NCBI GenBank assembly: GCA_016866645.1
Contig: VGLX01000095.1
Coordinates: 1-5,870, forward strand
Direction: 5' to 3'
Length of the DNA stretch: 5,870 bases
Source of the DNA: Candidatus Woesearchaeota archaeon
GTDB taxonomy: Archaea > Nanobdellota > Nanobdellia > SCGC-AAA011-G17 > VGLX01
The translations under genes and the position numbers were made by a program. The notes under the pieces are model-generated. The model saw only the letters and a list, made by a program, of their open reading frames with translations. It searched no databases and had not been told where the DNA came from. This document shows positions 1 to 5,387 of the stretch, in pieces; position 1 is the first letter of the stretch; every line of letters starts with the position of its first letter.

Positions 1-1
1 G

Positions 2-271
2 GCAGATAAGAAAATACTTGTCTTGGACGAGGCGACATCTTCACTTGACTCGCAGACCGAGTATGAGATAAAGAAAGACCTTGAAGAGCTGATGAAGGGA
101 AGGACTTCGATAATAATAGCGCATAGGCTGTCAACTATTATGAAGGCAGACAAAGTGGTCGTGATAAAGAAGGGCAAGATAGTCCAGCAAGGGACACATA
201 AGAGCCTGATAAGGCAGTCAGGAGAGTACAAGCACCTGTGGAACCTGCAGAAAGGCGGTTATATAAGATAG
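2..271 (+). CDS. ABC exporter ATPase, C-terminal end (5' truncated by window)
   Basis: This is the last 89 residues of the nucleotide-binding domain of an ABC transporter; the frame is open to the window edge, so the gene starts upstream. It begins just before Walker B (ILVLDEATSSLD, residues 5-16 of the fragment, with the catalytic Glu in DEA), followed by the D-loop (SSLDS) and the H-switch His in IIAHRLST (His41). The tail, with VVVIKKGKIVQQGTHKSLI and an ending of the GEYKHLWNLQ type, is typical of exporters of the MsbA/MdlB/LmrA class, in which a six-helix membrane domain precedes the ATPase on one chain. That membrane part lies outside the window, so substrate and exact subtype cannot be told. 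The family hydrolyses ATP on the cytoplasmic side to drive export. No clear oligo-T terminator follows. It seems unrelated to the nucleotide genes downstream. Confidence 0.93.
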   Translation, partial: ADKKILVLDEATSSLDSQTEYEIKKDLEELMKGRTSIIIAHRLSTIMKADKVVVIKKGKIVQQGTHKSLIRQSGEYKHLWNLQKGGYIR

Positions 272-442
272 CATGAGGCATTTCACAAAAACCTGTTTAT
301 ACTCTCCTTGACAATTTCCAAGTCTCAACAACATATGCCCTACCAAGCCCTGAAGTTCCTCTTCATAGGCTAATAGCCTTAACCTATCAAAACGCCAAGG
401 ACCACATCCCCCGCAGGCACTGGAATTACAACACTGATACAA
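218..442 (-). CDS. Possible small Cys-containing protein, convergent with the ABC gene
   Basis: A 74-codon reading frame on the minus strand, which I do not recognise. The N-terminal part has a Cys/Gly cluster (QCCNSSACGGCGPW, Cys at residues 4, 5, 10 and 13), then a probable amphipathic helix (FDRLRLLAYEEELQGLVGHM) and a further Cys in LGNCQGEYKQ. In favour: the minus strand here is purine-rich, as the coding strands of the other genes are, Arg codons are mainly AGG/AGA, and an AT-rich near-palindrome that could serve as a divergent promoter lies just upstream (456-471). Against: the only start at the 5' end is TTG without a visible Shine-Dalgarno site, its last 54 bases run antisense through the ABC gene, and the plus strand of the spacer is also open for about 60 codons. 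It could be a real small metal- or redox-binding protein, a decayed gene, or chance. Confidence 0.3.
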   Translation of the reverse strand: MYQCCNSSACGGCGPWRFDRLRLLAYEEELQGLVGHMLLRLGNCQGEYKQVFVKCLMLSYITAFLQVPQVLVLS

Positions 443-455
443 TAATCTTGATAAT

Positions 456-471
456 AATTAATATATGAATT
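456..471. promoter_or_regulatory. Near-palindromic TATA element upstream of the thymidylate synthase-like gene
   Basis: AATTAATATATGAATT matches its own reverse complement at 14 of 16 positions. Its centre is about 27 bases before the ATG at 491, the spacing expected if transcription starts at that ATG, so the message would be leaderless; no Shine-Dalgarno site precedes the ATG. Its symmetry means it could also fire leftward into the possible minus-strand gene, although the TTG at 442 is then a few bases too close. Confidence 0.55.
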
Positions 472-490
472 AAAACGCTTAGTAAAGTAT

Positions 491-1822
491 ATGATTTTAG
501 AGAAGATAGGATATGATCCTTTCCTGAAAAAAGAAGTGAAAAAGATAAGGCATGAAACTCTTCCTGAAGTGAAGCTCTTCAGCAGCTCAGACGTCTCCAT
601 CGGAAATCCCTGTTCGAATGTTGCGGTAGCATTCATTTATACATGGAAGGAAGATAGGCCGCCAGCGGAGATAAGGGAAGCCTTCCAGAAGGCCTCGAAT
701 TATGCTGCATTGACAGGCTACTGGAGGACGACCAACGGCGCTAAGTACGCCTTTAACAACATATTAGCCAATCCTAACATCAACAAGCTGATAGTCCTAG
801 TTTTCGGCGCAGAAGACAATGGCCACATGCTGGTGGACGCCTTGACCAAGTTCTGGGCATGGGGCGTGACAAAAGAAGGGCTCATACGCGGCGCAAAGGC
901 GGCTAATCCCCGGTTCGAAGGCGTACCTGACAAGGCCTTGAGGAGGATAAGGGAGCAAGCCGACTTAGTGGTATTAAAAAAAATAAAAGACCTTAGTAAG
1001 GCTGATAGGCTTGTAAAAGCGTCCATACAAGAGCCTGAAAACGCTGCAAGCATAGACGACCTGGGCGCAGAATTCTATTCCAAAACCGTGAAAAACGGTA
1101 AGCTTTACGATGATGGCTGCAGGTTCAACGCCCCTTTAAGCACCAACAGCAAAGCAAGAAGGGTCACAGCTTACCAGATGAGGGAAAGCCCGAAAGGTGT
1201 CGGCGGGTCATTGCGTTCTGAAAGCCTTAAAGACGCATTCGAAGATGCAGTATCCTTCATCTCAGAGCACGGGTCTGAAGTGCTGGACCAGCGGGGCATA
1301 CTCACCAAGGAGTGCAGGTCATTGACGATAGTCATGTCGGACCCTTTAAAAGAATTGCCTGAAGGCTTCTCGAAGGATTACCTGGAAAGGTATGCTGAAG
1401 ATTTCATGAAAGGGGTAAGCTCGGAAGGTTTCTCTTATACTTACCACAGCAGAATCTTTGAAAAATGGGGTGACCAGCTTGGCAAAGCCCTACGCTCTCT
1501 GAGAAACGACCCTAATACCCGGAGGGCCATTATATCCTTATGGGACCCTTCCTCTGACATTTCAGACTCAAGCCCGCCTTGCCTTAATTTCATATGGGCT
1601 GCGGTCAGGGAAGGAAGTCTGGAGATTCATGCCTTATACAGGAGCCACCACATAGCGACCGTGACCCGAGGGGGTGAAATCCTGGCAGGAGACGGGGCGT
1701 TTGTGCCCAACATATATGCCTTAGCAGCCTTGCAAAGCAAGATGTGCGAAGACTTAAGCCTGAAGAGGGGAAGCTTAGCCGTCACAGATTTCAGCTCCCA
1801 CCTTTACATCAGCCTAAAATAG
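491..1822 (+). CDS. MtrA-like domain fused to a ThyA-type thymidylate synthase domain
   Basis: A 443-residue protein with two recognisable parts. Residues about 36-165 resemble the soluble domain of tetrahydromethanopterin S-methyltransferase subunit A (MtrA): a VAVAFIYTW strand, NPNINKLIVLVFGAEDNGH, then RGAKAANPRFEGVP. The His in GAEDNGH (His112) sits where MtrA has its corrinoid-ligand His. Residues about 240-443 are ThyA-like: YTYHSRIF (316-323), PNTRRAIISLWDP with the paired phosphate-binding Arg344/345, PPC with nucleophile Cys364, RSH (384-386), Asn407 in the place of the pyrimidine-binding Asn, and the HLY motif (His437, Tyr439). Expected role: methylation of dUMP to dTMP with a methylene-carrying pterin, in the cytoplasm. 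The Asn favours dUMP over dCMP. Oddities: the Asp normally following RSx is His387, the loop from there to Asn407 is longer than in E. coli ThyA, and the catalytic Glu of the N-terminal region is not obvious. The start fits a leaderless transcript. ThyA family membership is fairly sure; activity is not. Confidence 0.82.
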   Translation: MILEKIGYDPFLKKEVKKIRHETLPEVKLFSSSDVSIGNPCSNVAVAFIYTWKEDRPPAEIREAFQKASNYAALTGYWRTTNGAKYAFNNILANPNINKLIVLVFGAEDNGHMLVDALTKFWAWGVTKEGLIRGAKAANPRFEGVPDKALRRIREQADLVVLKKIKDLSKADRLVKASIQEPENAASIDDLGAEFYSKTVKNGKLYDDGCRFNAPLSTNSKARRVTAYQMRESPKGVGGSLRSESLKDAFEDAVSFISEHGSEVLDQRGILTKECRSLTIVMSDPLKELPEGFSKDYLERYAEDFMKGVSSEGFSYTYHSRIFEKWGDQLGKALRSLRNDPNTRRAIISLWDPSSDISDSSPPCLNFIWAAVREGSLEIHALYRSHHIATVTRGGEILAGDGAFVPNIYALAALQSKMCEDLSLKRGSLAVTDFSSHLYISLK

Positions 1823-1841
1823 CTCTTAGGGTACCAGAATC

Positions 1842-1849
1842 TTTATATA
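1842..1849 (+). promoter_or_regulatory. TATA box of the nrdR-nrdD operon
   Basis: TTTATATA is a textbook archaeal TATA box, about 20 bases after the stop of the thymidylate synthase-like gene. Its centre lies 26-27 bases before the ATG at 1872, so transcription should start at about 1870-1873, inside the first NrdR-box-like palindrome. Confidence 0.75.
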
Positions 1850-1857
1850 CGACCTTA

Positions 1858-1873
1858 ACACAATATATAGTAT
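1858..1873. promoter_or_regulatory. NrdR box 1 (predicted operator)
   Basis: ACACAATATATAGTAT matches the known bacterial NrdR-box consensus acaCwAtATaTwGtgt at 15 of 16 positions; only the G near the right end differs. It lies between the TATA box and nrdR, over the predicted transcription start. Bound NrdR would be placed to block assembly or escape of the transcription machinery. The match was made by eye, but its position directly in front of nrdR makes chance unlikely. Confidence 0.75.
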
Positions 1874-1916
1874 GCCCTACAGCATGATAACACAACAGGT
1901 TGTGATTCTAAGGTGA
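1872..1916 (+). CDS. Putative 14-codon leader ORF overlapping the nrdR start
   Basis: ATG at 1872 opens the short frame MPYSMITQQVVILR, ending in TGA at 1914-1916. The TGA overlaps the nrdR GTG start (1913-1915) in a GTGA junction. The ATG lies exactly where the TATA box predicts the transcript to begin, so it could be read as a leaderless start and carry ribosomes onto nrdR. The second NrdR box lies inside it. It may be a chance frame within a 5' leader: nrdR has a weak Shine-Dalgarno candidate of its own (GTGAT, 1902-1906, six bases before its start). Confidence 0.3.
   Translation: MPYSMITQQVVILR
1890..1905. promoter_or_regulatory. NrdR box 2 (predicted operator)
   Basis: ACACAACAGGTTGTGA matches the NrdR-box consensus at 12 of 16 positions and contains a perfect 6-bp inverted repeat, CACAAC-AG-GTTGTG. 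It begins 16 bp after box 1 ends, so the centres are 32 bp apart, about three helical turns. That is the tandem arrangement known from bacterial NrdR operators. It also overlaps the weak nrdR ribosome site. Confidence 0.6.
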
Positions 1917-2359
1917 GATGCCCGTACTGCAAATCAACAGAAACCAAGGTAGTGGACAAGAGAGAGACACAAGACCAGAAGTCTACCAGGCGAAGGAGAG
2001 AGTGCCTGAAATGCAAGAAACGCTTCACCACTTACGAGAGGATAGAGCAATCAGACCTGATAGTGATAAAGAAAGATAACAGGAGAGAGCCGTTCAGCAG
2101 GGAAAAATTAAAGTCTGGAATAGTCAAGGCCTGCCAGAAAAGGCCGGTAAGCTACGAGAGCATAGAAAACGTTTTAAACGAGATAGAGTCACAGCTTAGA
2201 AAAAAAAACAAGGCAGAGGTCACGAGCAAAGAGATTGGGGAACTGGTGATGAAGAAGCTGAAAAAGCTTGACAAGGTCGCATACATAAGATTCGCCTCGG
2301 TATACCGAGAATTCCAAGACATACGATCATTCGAAAAAGAGCTGAAATCACTCAAGTAA
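1913..2359 (+). CDS. nrdR: Transcriptional repressor NrdR
   Basis: A 148-residue NrdR, close to the usual family length. It begins with the hallmark zinc ribbon: MRCPYC (Cys3, Cys6), the basic RRRREC stretch and CLKC (Cys31, Cys34), followed by KRFTTYE. An ATP-cone follows at about residues 48-139 (VIKKDNRREPFSREKL through VAYIRFASVYREF). In bacteria NrdR binds ATP or dATP through the cone and represses ribonucleotide reductase genes at tandem NrdR boxes through the zinc ribbon. The GTG at 1913 is chosen because it gives the conserved MRCPYC amino end. The gene heads an operon with nrdD (20 bases on), and two NrdR-box-like palindromes lie in its own leader, so autorepression is expected. NrdR is mainly bacterial and uncommon in archaea, so ancient transfer is possible. 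Confidence 0.96.
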   Translation: MRCPYCKSTETKVVDKRETQDQKSTRRRRECLKCKKRFTTYERIEQSDLIVIKKDNRREPFSREKLKSGIVKACQKRPVSYESIENVLNEIESQLRKKNKAEVTSKEIGELVMKKLKKLDKVAYIRFASVYREFQDIRSFEKELKSLK

Positions 2360-2364
2360 AAAAA

Positions 2365-2379
2365 GAGGTGTTTAGGTGA
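2365..2379 (+). promoter_or_regulatory. Ribosome binding site of nrdD
   Basis: GAGGTG at 2365-2370 lies nine bases before the nrdD ATG at 2380. A second AGGTGA (2374-2379) abuts the ATG and is too close to act on it. The site is in the 20-base gap after nrdR and supports the chosen start and co-transcription. Confidence 0.6.
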
Positions 2380-4425
2380 ATGAAAAAAGAGGGGGGAACA
2401 TACGGAATCATTTCTAGAGTAAGGAAAAGAGACGGAAGGATAGTCCTGTTCGACCAGGAAAGGATAACCAACGCCATATTCAAGGCAGCGCAGGCAGTAG
2501 GCGGAACAGACAGGGAACTAGCCAAAAAGCTGTCCAACCAAGTCGTCAAAATCCTCCGAGAAAGGTTCGGCTCAGACATCATCCCCACAGTAGAACAGAT
2601 ACAGGATGTAGTAGAAAAAGCCCTTATAGAAAACGGCCACGTCAGAACCTCAAAAGCCTTCATACTCTACAGAGAACAGAGAAGAAAGCTCAGGGAGATG
2701 GCAGTCCTGACAGAGCCGATAGGCATAGTCGAAGGCTACATCAGGCAGAGCGACTGGAAAGTCAACGAGAACTCAAACATGACCTACTCATTGCAAGGCC
2801 TGAACAACCACATATCCAACGCGATAATCTCAAAATACTGGCTAGAAAAGCTCTACACCCCAAGGATAAGGCAGGCTTACGAAAACGGGGACATACACGT
2901 GCACGACCTAGGAACGCTAGGCTGCTACTGCGTAGGCTGGGACCTGAAAGACTTGCTACTGTCCGGATTCAAAGGAGTAGCCGGAAAGATAGAGTCAAGG
3001 CCTCCAAAGCATTTCAGGACCGCGCTAGGCCAAGCGGTGAACTTCTTTTATACACTTCAAGGTGAATCTGCGGGCGCAGTTGCATTCTCAAACTTTGACA
3101 CCTTACTGGCTCCGTTCATAGCATACGACAAGCTAACATCCGCTGAGATAAAGCAGGCTGTACAAGAGTTTATGTTCAACATGAATGTACCAACAAGGAC
3201 AGGATTTCAAACCCCTTTTAGTAATATTACATTAGACCTTAAAGTTCCGGACTTCATGAGAGAAGAGCACGTAATAATCGGCGGCAAGCTGATGGACAAG
3301 AAGTACAAGCATTTTCAAAGAGAGATGGACCTTTTCAACGAAATACTGGCAGAAGTCATAATAGAAGGTGACGCTTCCGGAAGGGTGTTCACTTTCCCTA
3401 TACCCACTTATAACATAACCAAAGACTTCGACTGGGACAACAGCGCCTACGACGGGATATGGGAGATGACCGCAAAGTACGGCGTGCCTTACTTCTCAAA
3501 CTTCATCAACTCCGACATGAAACCAGATGATGTTAGAAGTATGTGTTGCAGGCTACGCTTAAATAAACAAGAATTAATGAAGCGTGGCGGCGGACTTTTC
3601 GGATCAAATCCGCTAACAGGTAGCACCGGGGTCGTAACGATAAACATGGCACGGATAGGCTACCTTGCGAAGACAGAAGAAGAATTCTTTGAGAGGCTAA
3701 CATACCTTATGGACATATCAAAAGAAAGCTTAGAGATAAAGAGGAAAGCGTTAGAAGACTTCACAGACCAAAACCTTTACCCATACTCCAAATTCTACCT
3801 TAGGCATATAAAAACTTCGACAGGGCTTTACTGGAAGAACCATTTCTCAACGATAGGATTGTTGGGGATGAACGAAGCTTTGCTTAACTTCATGCAAAAA
3901 GACATAGCGTCAGAAGAAGGGAGAAATTTTGCGATAAAAGTTTTAGAGTTCATGCGTGACAGGTTATCGTTCTACCAGAAAGAGACAGGCAATATCTATA
4001 ATTTAGAAGCTACGCCTGGCGAAGGTACTACTTACAGGTTTGCTAAGAAAGACAAAGAGATGTATCCTGAAATAATCGCGGCCAACGAAAAGGCATACCA
4101 GGAAAGGAAAGCTGCTCCGTTCTACACCAACTCGACACAGTTACCAGTAGGCTACACTGATGATATCTTCGAGGCTTTGATGCTGCAAGACGAGCTACAG
4201 TCAAAATACACTGGGGGCACTACGATGCACTGCTTCCTAGGGGAGAGGATAAGCTCGACAGAAGCGACAAAATCCCTTGTTAAGAAGATAGCAAATAATT
4301 TTAGAATCCCTTACTTCACGCTGACACCTACGTTCAGCATATGCCCTAAGCACGGCTACTTATCAGGAGAGCACGAGTACTGCCCTAAATGCGATGAGGA
4401 GATAGGATACAAAGAGGTGAGATGA
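2380..4425 (+). CDS. nrdD: Anaerobic (class III) ribonucleoside-triphosphate reductase, large part lacking the glycyl radical domain
   Basis: A 681-residue class III ribonucleotide reductase that reduces ribonucleotides to deoxyribonucleotides. An ATP-cone for allosteric control occupies about residues 13-105 (RVRKRDGRIVLFDQERI onward). The catalytic barrel follows, with GCYCVGWD (Cys182, Cys184) as the probable reducing cysteine site and SMCCRLRLN (Cys389/390) as the probable thiyl radical site, then TGSTGVVTINMARIGYL. The C-terminal zinc site is visible as CPKH and CPKC (Cys655, His658, Cys668, Cys671). In the family this is followed on the same chain by the radical motif, roughly RVxGYxRPVxxWN. 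Here the frame stops at TGA ten residues after CPKC, and the motif is encoded by the next ORF in another frame. TGA readthrough does not help, because that frame soon reaches TAG without the motif. Activity must therefore need the small ORF in trans, a frameshift, or a correction of the sequence. Confidence 0.95.
   Translation: MKKEGGTYGIISRVRKRDGRIVLFDQERITNAIFKAAQAVGGTDRELAKKLSNQVVKILRERFGSDIIPTVEQIQDVVEKALIENGHVRTSKAFILYREQRRKLREMAVLTEPIGIVEGYIRQSDWKVNENSNMTYSLQGLNNHISNAIISKYWLEKLYTPRIRQAYENGDIHVHDLGTLGCYCVGWDLKDLLLSGFKGVAGKIESRPPKHFRTALGQAVNFFYTLQGESAGAVAFSNFDTLLAPFIAYDKLTSAEIKQAVQEFMFNMNVPTRTGFQTPFSNITLDLKVPDFMREEHVIIGGKLMDKKYKHFQREMDLFNEILAEVIIEGDASGRVFTFPIPTYNITKDFDWDNSAYDGIWEMTAKYGVPYFSNFINSDMKPDDVRSMCCRLRLNKQELMKRGGGLFGSNPLTGSTGVVTINMARIGYLAKTEEEFFERLTYLMDISKESLEIKRKALEDFTDQNLYPYSKFYLRHIKTSTGLYWKNHFSTIGLLGMNEALLNFMQKDIASEEGRNFAIKVLEFMRDRLSFYQKETGNIYNLEATPGEGTTYRFAKKDKEMYPEIIAANEKAYQERKAAPFYTNSTQLPVGYTDDIFEALMLQDELQSKYTGGTTMHCFLGERISSTEATKSLVKKIANNFRIPYFTLTPTFSICPKHGYLSGEHEYCPKCDEEIGYKEVR
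4414..4420 (+). promoter_or_regulatory. Shine-Dalgarno site for the separate glycyl radical domain ORF
   Basis: GAGGTGA lies inside the last codons of nrdD, four bases before the ATG at 4425 and one before the ATG at 4422. It is a near-perfect archaeal ribosome site. Its position at the break between the two NrdD parts supports genuine re-initiation rather than a random sequence error, and it favours 4425 as the start. Confidence 0.6.
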
Positions 4426-4595
4426 TGGAAAGGACTAAATGCGAAGTGTACAGCAGGATTGTAGGCTATTTAAGGCCGGTCCAGCAGTGGAACTTCGGCA
4501 AGAAAGAAGAGTTCAAGGATAGGAAAGTTTTCAACGAGGAGAAATCATTAAACAGCAAAGCTACAGGCAAGACGGTCCAGGAAAAGCTACAGTAA
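4422..4595 (+). CDS. Stand-alone NrdD glycyl radical domain (C-terminal part of split NrdD)
   Basis: A small ORF of 57 residues (56 if started at the second ATG, 4425) that directly continues NrdD in a different frame. It reads MERTKCEVYSRIVGYLRP, then VQQWNFGKKEEFKDRKVF. This is the conserved class III reductase radical segment, R[VI]xGYxRPVxxWNxGKxxEF; the Gly in VGYL (residue 14 from the second Met) is the predicted radical site. The ATG at 4422 overlaps the nrdD stop as ATGA, and GAGGTGA precedes it, so translational coupling is likely and would give matched amounts. NrdG, encoded next, should install the radical. An autonomous glycyl radical domain has precedent in YfiD/GrcA, which repairs pyruvate formate-lyase. 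Here, however, the partner has no radical glycine of its own, so this ORF would be an obligatory subunit. A one-base sequence error or -1 frameshifting would instead give one chain; no classic slippery heptamer is seen. Confidence 0.88.
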   Translation: MMERTKCEVYSRIVGYLRPVQQWNFGKKEEFKDRKVFNEEKSLNSKATGKTVQEKLQ

Positions 4596-4620
4596 CAAAT
4601 ACATATTAGAACGAAGTTAA

Positions 4621-4629
4621 TTATTTAAA
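4621..4629 (+). promoter_or_regulatory. TATA-like element upstream of nrdG
   Basis: TTATTTAAA in the 61-base gap after the glycyl radical ORF is centred about 32 bases before the nrdG ATG. That predicts a start near 4651 and a very short leader, and no Shine-Dalgarno site is seen. nrdG may thus have its own transcript besides readthrough from the operon. I see no NrdR-box-like palindrome here. Confidence 0.45.
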
Positions 4630-4656
4630 CTGGAAGACCGCAAGAAGTCAGAGAGC

Positions 4657-5352
4657 ATGGACATCTACGGCTTTCAGAAAAACTCATTGGTGGACTTTCC
4701 GCATATCGTATGCTCTGTTATATTCTTAGGCAGCTGCAATTTCAGATGCCCCTACTGCTACAACCCTGAGCTCGTAGTGCGCAACGACACGCCGAAGATA
4801 CCTGAAGAGGAAGTGTTCAAGTTCCTAGAAAGCAGGAAAGGGTTCATAGACGGTGTCACGATAACAGGCGGAGAGCCTACGATGCACCAAGACCTTCCAG
4901 AGTTCATAAAAAAGGTAAGGGCTCTTGACCTGAAGGTTAAACTTGACACTAACGGCAGCAAGCCAGACGTCCTAAAATACCTTATAGAAAACAAGCTGGT
5001 TGATTTCATATCAATGGACATTAAGAACACATTTGAGAAGTACGAAGAGACTGTCAACATGAAAATAGACACTAAGCTTCTGAAAGAGTCCATAAGCCTG
5101 ATAATCAAGTCAGGAATTGACCATGAGTTCAGGACAACAGTCGTCCCGAGGCTCCACAAGAAAGAGGATATCGTCAAGATAGCCAAAGAGTACCTGAAAG
5201 GCGCCAAGGTTTACGTCCTGCAACAATTCGTCCATTCCGACAAGATGATAAACGAAACTTTCAAAACAGAAAAAGCCTATACTCTGAGCGATCTGGAAGC
5301 CATCAAGGATGAATGCGTAGATTACGTACGCACTGAAATCCGAAATCTTTAA
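4657..5352 (+). CDS. nrdG: Anaerobic ribonucleotide reductase activating protein (radical SAM)
   Basis: A 231-residue radical SAM activase. The cluster motif CxxxCxxC is CNFRCPYC (Cys27, Cys31, Cys34) and binds the [4Fe-4S] cluster that cleaves S-adenosylmethionine. Further family features are the opening IYGFQKNSLVDFP, TITGGEPT (68-75, SAM-binding GGEP), KLDTNG (95-100), MDIKN (120-124) and RTTVVP (159-164). The opening and length fit the NrdG2-type activases often found beside nrdD, rather than the shorter E. coli-type NrdG. It should abstract hydrogen from the radical glycine of NrdD; in this genome that glycine lies on the small ORF just upstream, so NrdG would need to recognise that polypeptide alone or docked on NrdD. 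The ATG at 4657 gives the conserved amino end. The similar pyruvate formate-lyase activases are the main alternative, made unlikely by context. Confidence 0.93.
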   Translation: MDIYGFQKNSLVDFPHIVCSVIFLGSCNFRCPYCYNPELVVRNDTPKIPEEEVFKFLESRKGFIDGVTITGGEPTMHQDLPEFIKKVRALDLKVKLDTNGSKPDVLKYLIENKLVDFISMDIKNTFEKYEETVNMKIDTKLLKESISLIIKSGIDHEFRTTVVPRLHKKEDIVKIAKEYLKGAKVYVLQQFVHSDKMINETFKTEKAYTLSDLEAIKDECVDYVRTEIRNL

Positions 5353-5355
5353 AAG
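5347..5355 (+). promoter_or_regulatory. TATA-like element upstream of the DUF1858 gene
   Basis: CTTTAAAAG overlaps the nrdG stop codon. Its centre is about 37 bases before the ATG at 5388, predicting a start near 5377 and a leader of about 11 bases. This supports the upstream start that includes the Lys-rich tail over an internal Met. Confidence 0.4.
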
Positions 5356-5387
5356 ACTCGTTCTCGTAAAAGAATAAGTGAAACAAT

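Noticed and set aside
272..455. Structured RNA or tRNA in the first spacer
   Set aside because: I found no cloverleaf, no CCA-like end and no clear long hairpin by eye on either strand.
456..471. NrdR box upstream of the ThyA-like gene
   Set aside because: Only the AT core matches; the C and G that flank the core of the consensus are missing, so it is better read as a TATA element.
718..1053. 111-codon minus-strand frame inside the ThyA-like gene
   Set aside because: It is antisense to a protein with clear domain matches and has no family features of its own.
1838..1853. A third NrdR box over the TATA element, 20 bp from box 1
   Set aside because: Only about 9-10 of 16 positions agree, all from the AT core shared by any TATA box, and the right half does not match.
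4423..4470. TGA at the end of nrdD read as selenocysteine or by readthrough
   Set aside because: The same frame after TGA reaches TAG within about a dozen codons and does not encode the glycyl radical motif, which is in another frame.
4601..4610. NrdR box upstream of nrdG (ACATATTAGA)
   Set aside because: The spacing between the C and G is two bases too short for the box, and there is no tandem partner.
4758..5207. 149-codon minus-strand frame inside nrdG
   Set aside because: It is a shadow of nrdG; its Ser/Leu-rich, motif-free translation is typical of antisense frames.
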